Shown: in pieces, positions 1 to 6,616 of the stretch
Position numbering within the stretch: position 1 is the first letter of the stretch
Layout of the letters: every line of letters starts with the position of its first letter
Assembly: GCA_031276365.1 (NCBI GenBank)
Contig: JAISNG010000072.1
Location: 1-10,675 of the forward strand
Direction of reading: 5' to 3'
From: Campylobacteraceae bacterium
GTDB lineage: Bacteria; Campylobacterota; Campylobacteria; Campylobacterales; Campylobacteraceae
DNA length: 10,675 nt
The notes under the pieces: generated by a model
Database searches by the model: none
Seen by the model: only the letters and a program-made list of their open reading frames with translations
What the model was told of the DNA's origin: nothing
Translations under genes and position numbers: made by a program

Positions 1-29
1 CTGCCTGAGTTGATTACAAGTATTTTCAT
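1..29 (-). CDS. ackA: Acetate kinase, N-terminal fragment (cut by window edge)
   Basis: The minus strand from 29 reads ATG followed by codons giving MKILVINSG, which is the invariant N-terminus of acetate kinases (first beta strand, with the N-x-G phosphate-binding signature of the ASKHA fold). The ATG starts on the base directly after the pta stop codon (TAA then ATG), and GGAG inside the last pta codons sits 6 nt upstream as a ribosome binding site. The arrangement implies co-transcription and translational coupling with pta. AckA converts acetyl phosphate and ADP to acetate and ATP in the cytoplasm. Only nine codons are visible, so identity rests on this motif plus the classical pta-ackA pairing; both point the same way. 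Confidence 0.88.
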
Positions 30-1790
30 TTATTGCTCCGTTTTTATTTGTGCTGCTTGAATAGCTGTGATAACGACTGTATTTACTACGTCTGCTACAA
101 GGCAGCCACGGCTTAAGTCGTTTACAGGTTTTTTGAGTCCTTGAAGTACGGGACCTATCGCCAAAGCGCCTGATGAACGCTGAACTGCTTTGTAGGTGTT
201 GTTGCCTGTATTTAAGTCGGGAAATATAAATACATTTGCATTTCCAGCTACTTTGCTGTCGGGAAGTTTGGTTTTTGCTACGGTTAAATCCACCGCGGCA
301 TCGTATTGGATAGGACCTTCTATTAAAATGTCAGAATATTTTTCCTTGACTATTTCCGCCGCGCGCCTTACTTTTTCCACATCTTCGCCACTGCCTGAAT
401 TTCCTGTAGAGTATGAAAGCATGGCAACTTTCGGCTCTATGCCGAAGCTTTTTGCCGTGCCTGTAGAAGAGACGGCAATCTCCGCAAGCTCTTCCGCACT
501 TGGATTTTTATTGACCGCGCAATCGCCGTAAACAAGCACTTTAGTATCAAGACACATAAAAAATATACTTGAGATGATAGATATACCTGGCTTTGTTTTT
601 ATAATCTGCAAAGCAGGTCTGATAGTATCTCCTGTTGTATGTATCGCGCCTGATACCATACCGTCTGCGTCTCCTTTGTAAACCATCATTGTTCCGAAAT
701 AACTGCAATCTTGCATTATTTCGCGTGATTGTTCCAGCGTTACTCCTTTTGATTTGCGCAGTTCGTAAAAGTCATTTATATACTGTTCCAGAAGTTTAGA
801 TTTTTCAGGCTCTATAATAGCCGCCTTGTTGATGTCTATGCCAAGAGTTGAAGCTCTTTTTTTGACCTCTTCGGGATTCCCTAAAAGTATAATATCGGCA
901 ACATCGTGCTTCAAAATTATCTCGCTTGCGCGTAAAATTCTATCGTCATTGCTTTCAGGCAGGACGATTCTTTGTCTGTTTTGTCGGGCTTTTTCAAAAA
1001 GTATATATTCAAACATAATCGGCGTCATAGTTGCAGGTATGTGTGCTGTGTCTATAACTTTCTCTACCTCGTCTATTTTTACATGTTTGCCAAAAAATTC
1101 TGAGATGAGAGCAATTTTGCGTTCACCGTCAGGCTTAATCTGCGTCCTGATATCTTCAATGTTGAAACTACTTAACTCTTCTACTTCAGGAATCATATAT
1201 ACAGGTACGTTTGTTTGCAATAATTCATGCCCATTTGTCTTTAACTCTTTGAGCGTATTTGTATCAAGACGGTTGATGAAAGTACTTAAATGCGCGCAGT
1301 TTGCTTTTTTGATTATATTGGTTTGTATGTTTATAGCTTCAGCTGCTTGCACACTGCCAAATCCTTTGCCATTTATGATATTAACAACAGGAGCGCCTAA
1401 ATGTTTCGCGAATTCAAGATTGATATCAAAATCAAAAACAGAGGATAGAAAAGAGCGTTCAATGCCTGCGCACAAGACGAAATCATATTTTTTTTCAAGC
1501 TCTTTGAATTTGGCTATGAGGTTTTGTGTCAATTCGTTCAGTTTACCTTTAGCGGCAACTGATTTTATCTCATCAAGAGTAAAACCGTAAGCTTGTTTGG
1601 CGCTTATATCAAGTTTATAATGTTTAAGCATGAACGAAGTTATGTCATCGCTATTTTCCACAAGAATTATTGGTCTGAAAAAAGCGATATTTTTGACTTT
1701 ACGCCTTAAAAGATCCATGAAGCCCATGCCGATAAAAAGGGTACCTGAAGAAGGTTCTAATGAGGTTATGTAGAGACTCTTAATTTTCAT
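30..1790 (-). CDS. pta: Phosphate acetyltransferase (compact, with BioD-like N-terminal domain)
   Basis: The 586-residue protein interconverts acetyl-CoA plus phosphate with acetyl phosphate plus CoA in the cytoplasm. The C-terminal catalytic PTA/PTB domain fills about residues 262-582 and carries the family signatures: VYGDCAVNKNPSAEELA (430-446), LSYSTGNSGSGEDVEKVRRA (468-487), EGPIQYDAAVD (491-501), FPDLNTGNNTYKAVQR (533-548) and GPVLQGLKKPVNDLSRGC (556-573). Residues 1-215 resemble the BioD/DethioB-synthetase-like N-terminal domain of long Pta enzymes, but the P-loop position reads EPSSGT without the usual lysine. Long Pta proteins (about 700 residues) have a roughly 100-residue DRTGG domain between these parts; here only about 45 residues (216-260) join them, so that domain appears to be absent. 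The start is well supported: AAAGGA lies 7 nt upstream of ATG. It has its own promoter and is followed without a gap by ackA. Confidence 0.95.
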   Translation of the reverse strand: MKIKSLYITSLEPSSGTLFIGMGFMDLLRRKVKNIAFFRPIILVENSDDITSFMLKHYKLDISAKQAYGFTLDEIKSVAAKGKLNELTQNLIAKFKELEKKYDFVLCAGIERSFLSSVFDFDINLEFAKHLGAPVVNIINGKGFGSVQAAEAINIQTNIIKKANCAHLSTFINRLDTNTLKELKTNGHELLQTNVPVYMIPEVEELSSFNIEDIRTQIKPDGERKIALISEFFGKHVKIDEVEKVIDTAHIPATMTPIMFEYILFEKARQNRQRIVLPESNDDRILRASEIILKHDVADIILLGNPEEVKKRASTLGIDINKAAIIEPEKSKLLEQYINDFYELRKSKGVTLEQSREIMQDCSYFGTMMVYKGDADGMVSGAIHTTGDTIRPALQIIKTKPGISIISSIFFMCLDTKVLVYGDCAVNKNPSAEELAEIAVSSTGTAKSFGIEPKVAMLSYSTGNSGSGEDVEKVRRAAEIVKEKYSDILIEGPIQYDAAVDLTVAKTKLPDSKVAGNANVFIFPDLNTGNNTYKAVQRSSGALAIGPVLQGLKKPVNDLSRGCLVADVVNTVVITAIQAAQIKTEQ

Positions 1791-1849
1791 CTGACGTTCC
1801 TTTGTAATTATTAAAAAACTTTTATATCAGTTATGTATAACTAAGAAGT

Positions 1850-1878
1850 ATTATACGAAAAACATACTTTATGTTGAG
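1850..1878 (-). promoter_or_regulatory. Promoter for pta-ackA
   Basis: A perfect TATAAT (-10) occurs on the minus strand at 1855-1850, about 60 bp upstream of the pta ATG, which would give a leader of roughly 50 nt. At 16-17 bp spacing the -35 region reads TCAACA or CTCAAC, a poor match to TTGACA. The spacer contains a run of five T, and sigma-70 promoters of Campylobacterota typically rely on a strong -10 plus T-rich upstream DNA rather than a conserved -35. The upstream part overlaps the terminator hairpin of the preceding operon. A second, weaker A/T-rich -10-like element (GATATAAAAG) lies nearer the gene. Confidence 0.55.
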
Positions 1879-1895
1879 AAATAAAGTATGTTTTT
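1858..1895 (-). terminator. AT-rich rho-independent terminator-like hairpin, symmetrical
   Basis: A perfect 15-bp inverted repeat (arms 1858-1872 and 1881-1895) encloses an 8-nt loop. Read on the minus strand it ends in TTTTT and lies 67 bp past the ctsF stop, which fits termination of the large operon. The arms start with AAAAA and end with TTTTT(T), so the structure could also stop transcription coming from the plus direction. The stem has only two G-C pairs, so it would be weaker than a textbook terminator; this lowers confidence. Confidence 0.6.
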
Positions 1896-1962
1896 TAAAG
1901 GCGAAGTAGAAATAGTGTAACTATTTGTAATAAAACATATAATTGTGCATAAGAGTTCATAT

Positions 1963-3219
1963 TTAAGTTTTGACAGCTGAACTCAACTCCCACATAGGCA
2001 GAAATATGCCAAGTGCCATAAGTAGAACCAAACAAGCTAAAAATGCCAATAAAATAGGCTCTATATAGCTTGAGAGATTGTCTATAATCTCGTCAAATCT
2101 GCTTTTAAAATACTCTGTAACTTTAGAGAGCATCATATCAAGCGTGCCGCTCTGCTCGCCAGCTTGAATCATCTGCACGAGCATATTTTCAAAAAGCTCG
2201 GTTTCTCTAAAAGAGTCTGTCATGGAGATACCTCTTTGGACGGATACCTTAACTAAAGAGAGCTTATCCTGCAAAGCAGTATTTGTAACGGTCAAAAGTG
2301 ATGTTTCCAGTGCTTCAACCACAGGAATACCTGCGCGGATAAGCTCAGAGAGGATAAGCGTAAATCTGTTCAAATTGGAGTAAAATATAATTTTTCCTAT
2401 CAGATATGTTTTTAACAAATATTTGTCGCACTGTGCATGAAATATGGGGTTATTTTTATATGATCGGGAGATTAAAATAAATGCAACTACGCCAACTCCC
2501 AATATGTAAAGACCATAGTTGTTGACCGCATATTCTATGCCAAGCAATATTTTTGTCGGCAGCGGAAGTTTATCACCAGCGCCCAATTGTTCAAATATTT
2601 CTCTGAATTTAGGTACGACATAAACCATCAAAATAGTAAATGCTATCGTCATTGCCGTAATAATCATTATTGGATATCTGATAGCTTTTTTAAATTTCTT
2701 CTTATTTTCATTGACCTCTTCGAGAATATCGGCAAGTTTTTTCAGTGATTCCGCCATGTTGCCTGTGCTTTCACCAAGCTCTATCATGGCTATACTCACA
2801 TCTCCAAGTTCCTCTTTAAAGTTGGAAGCCGAAGCAGTTAGACTAAGACCTGCATTTAAATCGTCATCCATTCTGGCAAAAATTGCCCTTAATTTCTCGT
2901 CTGCCGCTGCTTTTCCTACCTCTTTGACACTGTCATGTATAGGAATACCGGCATTTGACATAACTGCAAGCTGTCTAAATGAAGCGACAAGAAACTCTGT
3001 TTTAACACTTCTTTTAAATACAGCGCCTAATAAGTTATTTTTTAACTTTTCAAGCGTTTCGTCCAAAGGAGCGGTTGTTTCCGTAATCTTTATGATTGCG
3101 CTTTCAGGATTTCTTGCTTTAAAAATCCTTATCATATCTGCTCTGCTGGCAGCCTGTAAAACAGTCTTTGATTGTTTGCCCTTAATCGATGATACGATTT
3201 CAAAATATTTTAAATTCAT
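1963..3219 (-). CDS. ctsF: Type II secretion / type IV pilus inner-membrane platform protein (GspF/PilC/MshG family, CtsF)
   Basis: This 418-residue polytopic inner-membrane protein is the GspF/PilC-type platform that converts motion of the cytoplasmic ATPase into pilin or pseudopilin assembly. Two T2SSF repeats are visible at about 72-195 (FRQLAVMSNAGIPIHDSV, then IELGESTGNMAESL) and 283-408 (LSELIRAGIPVVEALE, then MIQAGEQSGTLDMML). Transmembrane segments fall near 183-203, 234-252 and 386-410; the last ends in the family-typical pattern YIEPILLAFLACLVLLMALG followed by PMWEL. Length is normal for the family. The ATG overlaps the ctsE stop as ATGA (4 nt), indicating translational coupling with the motor gene. 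It is the last gene of the operon and is followed by a terminator-like hairpin. The symbol is assigned by synteny with the C. jejuni cts cluster; mshG is the MSHA equivalent. Confidence 0.93.
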   Translation of the reverse strand: MNLKYFEIVSSIKGKQSKTVLQAASRADMIRIFKARNPESAIIKITETTAPLDETLEKLKNNLLGAVFKRSVKTEFLVASFRQLAVMSNAGIPIHDSVKEVGKAAADEKLRAIFARMDDDLNAGLSLTASASNFKEELGDVSIAMIELGESTGNMAESLKKLADILEEVNENKKKFKKAIRYPIMIITAMTIAFTILMVYVVPKFREIFEQLGAGDKLPLPTKILLGIEYAVNNYGLYILGVGVVAFILISRSYKNNPIFHAQCDKYLLKTYLIGKIIFYSNLNRFTLILSELIRAGIPVVEALETSLLTVTNTALQDKLSLVKVSVQRGISMTDSFRETELFENMLVQMIQAGEQSGTLDMMLSKVTEYFKSRFDEIIDNLSSYIEPILLAFLACLVLLMALGIFLPMWELSSAVKT

Positions 3220-4970
3220 GATTTTGCCACCCTCAATACTTCATCTACCGATGTTATGCCTTTTGCTGCGCGGATAATGCCGTCCTTAAACAAGTCCATA
3301 AATCCTTCAGCATAAGCCTGCCTTTTAATATCGTCTTTTGTTGCGCCCTGAGCAATCATGCTCGCGATTTTTTCGCTGACGGGTAGAATTTCCGATATCA
3401 TCTCTCGACCAAGATAACCTGTTTGCGAACATTTTTCGCATCCTACTGCCTTGTAAAATGTATAATTTTCTGGAATAAATGGTTTTATTTTATTGAGCAT
3501 ATTTGTTGGTATGTTGATTTTTGTTCTACAGTTCGGGCAAAGCTTTCTTACAAGCCTTTGTGCTTCTATTGCTATCAAAGCGCCGCTTATCAGATATGGT
3601 TCTATGCCCATATCTATAACCCTCGTTACTGCGCTTATGGCGTCATTTGTGTGAAGTGTCGAAAAGACCAGATGTCCTGTAAGAGCTGCCTGCACAGCAA
3701 TACGAAGCGTTTCTTGGTCTCTAATCTCACCTATCATTATAATATCCGGGTCTTGCCTTAAGATTGAGCGCAGTGCTGAAGCAAACGTGAGATTTGCCTT
3801 TTCGTTCACATGTACTTGCTGTACGAGATTGAGTTGATATTCTACAGGGTCTTCTACCGTGATAATCTTTGTTTCAACATTTTTAATAGCATTAAGAGCC
3901 GCGTAAAGAGTTGTACTTTTACCGCTTCCGGTTGGTCCTGTAACTAAAATAATACCATAAGGCACTCTCATCGAGCGCGAAAATTTTTCATAATTTACGG
4001 GATGCATGCCGAGATTTTCAAGCTTAATCATAATTTTTGATTTATCTAAAATTCTCAAAACTATTGACTCTCCAAATAGCGTAGGCAGAGCAGAGATACG
4101 AAAATCATACTCCTTGCTCAATATTTTGGCTGAAAATCTGCCGTCTTGCGGCTTTCTTTTTTCTGCTATATCCATGTTGGATAAAAGTTTGATTCTGGAA
4201 GAGAGAGGCGGGTAAATATCCCTTTCAAATAAAAAAGTTTCGGCGAGCATGCCGTCTATTCTGCTTCTTACCATACAGTTTTTTTCCGTAGGCTCTATGT
4301 GAATATCGCTTGCGCGCGAAAGAATGGAAGTTTTCAATATGGCTTCTATAAGTTTTAATATGGCAGACGACTCTTGCGGATTATCGGCGGTGCTTGTTGT
4401 TATTTCGCGTCTTATTTCATTGATGATACCGTTTATGCTTTCACTGAGTTCTATTTTATTAAAATATTTTTCAATCAAAGTCGGGTCGGCTATAACTGCT
4501 TTGACCATTTTTCTGTTAAAAAGTCTTTGCAAGCCGTCAATGGTTGCCATATTTGAAGGGTCTTTTACTGCGATATATATATTTATATCATCTTCTCTTA
4601 CAGGCAGAGCGTCATATTTTTTCAGTTGTGGAAGCGCAACTTTTTTTGACAACTTATAATCAATATCTATAGAGTCCAAATCAATATATTCAAGTCCGGA
4701 CTCTTTTGCAAGAAAACTTAAAAATACCTCTGATTGTATGCCGAATTCGTTTGAAATATCATCTAATGTAATCGTTCCGCTTTTATAAAATCCCAAAAGC
4801 AAAATGAGCAGGTCGTCTTTTGAAAAATAACCGTTATTGATTAAAACCGAACCAAGAGAAGAGTCATCTGCCGAAGCCTCGGCTGTAATGGTTTCAGCTG
4901 TTTTTTCATCAATAATTCTGTTACCGACAAGATAGTTGATAATAGCACCTGTCGCATTTGTCTCTTCCAT
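3216..4970 (-). CDS. ctsE: Assembly/secretion ATPase (GspE/PilB/MshE family, CtsE)
   Basis: The 584-residue cytoplasmic hexameric ATPase is expected to power pilin or pseudopilin polymerisation. Visible motifs are Walker A GPTGSGKST (345-353), Asp box TVEDPVEYQL (371-380), Walker B region DPDIIMIGEIRDQE (407-420), His box TGHLVFSTLHTNDA (431-444), and a zinc-binding tetracysteine C478-x2-C481 and C511-x2-C514. Residues 1-170 form a MshEN/GspE-N-like region. In MshE this region binds c-di-GMP through RLG...Q motifs, but here the equivalent SLGSVLINNGYFSKDDLL (38-55) lacks the Arg and the terminal Gln. AAGGAG lies 8 nt before the ATG. A 37-nt gap separates it from the TPR gene upstream, and it overlaps ctsF by 4 nt. 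The tetracysteine and family shape favour an assembly (GspE/PilB) rather than a retraction (PilT) role. Confidence 0.94.
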   Translation of the reverse strand: MEETNATGAIINYLVGNRIIDEKTAETITAEASADDSSLGSVLINNGYFSKDDLLILLLGFYKSGTITLDDISNEFGIQSEVFLSFLAKESGLEYIDLDSIDIDYKLSKKVALPQLKKYDALPVREDDINIYIAVKDPSNMATIDGLQRLFNRKMVKAVIADPTLIEKYFNKIELSESINGIINEIRREITTSTADNPQESSAILKLIEAILKTSILSRASDIHIEPTEKNCMVRSRIDGMLAETFLFERDIYPPLSSRIKLLSNMDIAEKRKPQDGRFSAKILSKEYDFRISALPTLFGESIVLRILDKSKIMIKLENLGMHPVNYEKFSRSMRVPYGIILVTGPTGSGKSTTLYAALNAIKNVETKIITVEDPVEYQLNLVQQVHVNEKANLTFASALRSILRQDPDIIMIGEIRDQETLRIAVQAALTGHLVFSTLHTNDAISAVTRVIDMGIEPYLISGALIAIEAQRLVRKLCPNCRTKINIPTNMLNKIKPFIPENYTFYKAVGCEKCSQTGYLGREMISEILPVSEKIASMIAQGATKDDIKRQAYAEGFMDLFKDGIIRAAKGITSVDEVLRVAKS

Positions 4971-5007
4971 ATATAAAACTCCTTTATTTCAGCTATAACG
5001 GAAAAAC

Positions 5008-5802
5008 CTATTTATATTCGCCGCTTCTGATATTCTTCAATAAGTTAGATGCGCTTACCGCATCTTTGGCGTAATCGGTATATATCTCCAATGCCCGTAT
5101 AGCATCCTCTCTTTTGCCAAGCTTAACTTGATTTCGCGCAAACATAATCCAGCTAAGTTCATTTTGTGAATCTAATTCATTGGCTCTTAATGCCCATTCC
5201 AATGATTTTTTATAATCTTTTCTTTCAAAGTATTCTTCGGATATCATTGTAGCAAAGACTACATTATTTGAAGCTTCAAATTTTTTTATCAACTCTTCTA
5301 TGTTGGATATGTCATTTGTTTCTATAAATATTTTATTTTCAACAGGAGGAGCAATGATAGAGTGCATTCCAGGAAATTGTTCTGTTATCAAAGATGGTTG
5401 TTTGTCGTTTATGTTATTTGCTGTTTCCAAAATATCTTTTCTCTTTGCATCAGGTACAACCGTTGTTTTTGGCGTACTGTCGTCCTTAATGGTTTCATGG
5501 TTGTTGGTTGCCGTACTTTTGTTATCTGGTACGGATATATTCTCGGACGCATTAATTGTTGTAGTTGTATTAACGGTTATTATCGGTGTTTGTTCAACGA
5601 TAGATGTGTTATTGTTACGTGATCGCGTTTTCACAGGTTCATCGTCAGCGCCGAGACTTTCTTTTATTACAAGAAACAGGAGAGTAACTGATGCAACAAA
5701 AAGAAGCACAAGAAAAATCACAACAAGTTTTCTAAATAAAATTTTGTTTTTATACTCTTTCCATCGCTCTTCGATTGCTATTATCTCTTCGGTTTTAAGC
5801 AT
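5008..5802 (-). CDS. Single-pass membrane TPR protein (MshN-like, CtsX position)
   Basis: This 264-residue protein has a short cytoplasmic N-terminus rich in Lys and Glu, one transmembrane helix at about 24-46, then a long low-complexity linker rich in Thr, Ser and Asn (about 58-112). Its C-terminal helical region (about 168-260) contains TPR-type repeats, for example YFERKDYKKSLEWALRANEL (191-210) and KLGKREDAIRALEIYTDYAK (217-236). Topology predicts a periplasmic TPR domain on a flexible tether. Position between the ExeA-like ATPase and the GspE-type ATPase matches ctsX in C. jejuni and mshN in MSHA operons; CtsX is, from the literature as I recall it, an inner-membrane protein that interacts with CtsP. 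I cannot confirm sequence homology to CtsX by eye. The start overlaps the upstream gene by 8 nt, with AGGA 7 nt before the ATG. Confidence 0.8.
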   Translation of the reverse strand: MLKTEEIIAIEERWKEYKNKILFRKLVVIFLVLLFVASVTLLFLVIKESLGADDEPVKTRSRNNNTSIVEQTPIITVNTTTTINASENISVPDNKSTATNNHETIKDDSTPKTTVVPDAKRKDILETANNINDKQPSLITEQFPGMHSIIAPPVENKIFIETNDISNIEELIKKFEASNNVVFATMISEEYFERKDYKKSLEWALRANELDSQNELSWIMFARNQVKLGKREDAIRALEIYTDYAKDAVSASNLLKNIRSGEYK

Positions 5803-6616
5803 GTATTAATCCTGTTGCAATCCCTGCCATCTCAATTAGTTTTTTTCTATTGATTTTATCCGACACTATTGACGGCTTGTTTGATTCATAATATTCGTAA
5901 ATTTCAAATAATCTAAACAACAGTTTATTTACTGTTCTAAGGTTGCCTTTTGACAATGAAAAAATAAGCGGTATATGGTATTTGACATAAGCAAGATAAT
6001 CAAACTTGTTGTGATATAAGAACTTTTTTTCCAGATATGAACGAATCTCTACCATTGTAGAATCGCCGAGTTCTATACTCTCCCAAATTCTTGTCTTGAA
6101 ATAATCTTTTGCTAAAATTTCCTCTTTTTCCGTTTTATGAACTGTGAATAAAAATTTGAAGAGTCTTGTATCTGCCATCAAGCGGACTTTTTCTATCAAG
6201 TCATTAGGATAGAGCTGTGCTTCATCTAAAAGAACTGTTACCATAGTTTGTTCGGAAATTTTTGGTATTTTTGTCTTGTATACAGATAAAAACTCTTCAT
6301 AGCCGCCAAAAGAAGGAGCTTGTATGGCAAATACCTCTTCAAATAATGATTTTAAAAACTGTTTTTCATCAAAAAACGGTCTTGGAAAAAAGACAATAGG
6401 ATATTTGCCTCTAAGGTCACTGTATATTTTTTCCAGCAAAAACGTTTTGCCGCTTCCTGGTTTGCCGTAAAAAAGGACAAGCTTTAGCGGTTTGCTGATT
6501 GCATTGGATAGCTTGTCATAAGCGATTACGGATTTGTCAAGATTTATATAATCAAAGACTTTGCCTTCAATAAATATATTCTTGACATCCGAAAATCTAT
6601 TTAAAATATCACCCAT
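5795..6616 (-). CDS. ctsP: AAA+ ATPase of the ExeA/MshM family (CtsP)
   Basis: The 273-residue P-loop ATPase shows Walker A GKPGSGKT (51-58), Walker B VTVLLDEAQ (126-134), a sensor-1-like strand FKFLFTVHK (153-161) and a sensor-2-like SKGNLRTVNKLL (212-223), in the order typical of ExeA/MshM proteins. It has no clear transmembrane helix, and it ends soon after the AAA+ lid, so it lacks the C-terminal membrane and peptidoglycan-binding part of full-length ExeA. ExeA family members help assemble the secretin across the cell wall; CtsP is required for transformation in C. jejuni and is reported to partner CtsX. The start codon overlaps the secretin stop by one base (TAATG), and no convincing Shine-Dalgarno is visible, so translation probably depends on re-initiation from the secretin gene. 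Confidence 0.88.
   Translation of the reverse strand: MGDILNRFSDVKNIFIEGKVFDYINLDKSVIAYDKLSNAISKPLKLVLFYGKPGSGKTFLLEKIYSDLRGKYPIVFFPRPFFDEKQFLKSLFEEVFAIQAPSFGGYEEFLSVYKTKIPKISEQTMVTVLLDEAQLYPNDLIEKVRLMADTRLFKFLFTVHKTEKEEILAKDYFKTRIWESIELGDSTMVEIRSYLEKKFLYHNKFDYLAYVKYHIPLIFSLSKGNLRTVNKLLFRLFEIYEYYESNKPSIVSDKINRKKLIEMAGIATGLIHA

Noticed and set aside
196..1590. Long plus-strand open frames (111 and 254 codons) opposite pta
   Set aside because: They lie fully antisense to a protein with unmistakable Pta signatures, their translations are low-complexity Ser/Leu/Phe-rich without family resemblance, and they have no supporting ribosome binding sites.
1910..1926. Small inverted repeat AAATAG / CTATTT with a 5-nt loop upstream of the terminator hairpin
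   Set aside because: Six A/T-rich base pairs are expected by chance in such sequence and there is no following T-run.
2711..3277. Plus-strand 188-codon open frame opposite ctsF
   Set aside because: It is antisense to the GspF-family gene and crosses the ctsE-ctsF junction; the Ser/Leu-rich composition is what reverse complement of such genes typically gives.
3216..4970. Retraction ATPase (PilT) assignment
   Set aside because: The tetracysteine motif, the long N-terminal MshEN/GspE-N-like region and coupling to the platform gene indicate a GspE/PilB-type assembly ATPase.
5470..5640. Low-complexity GTT/ACA-rich stretch that looks repeat-like
   Set aside because: It is explained by Thr, Asn and Ser codons of the TPR protein's linker. 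There is no regular repeat unit and spacing is uneven, so it is not a CRISPR or tandem array.
5300..5809. Plus-strand 169-codon open frame opposite the TPR gene
   Set aside because: It is a hydrophobic shadow translation of the Thr/Asn-rich linker and membrane helix codons. The minus-strand frame has the correct operon overlaps and TPR repeats.
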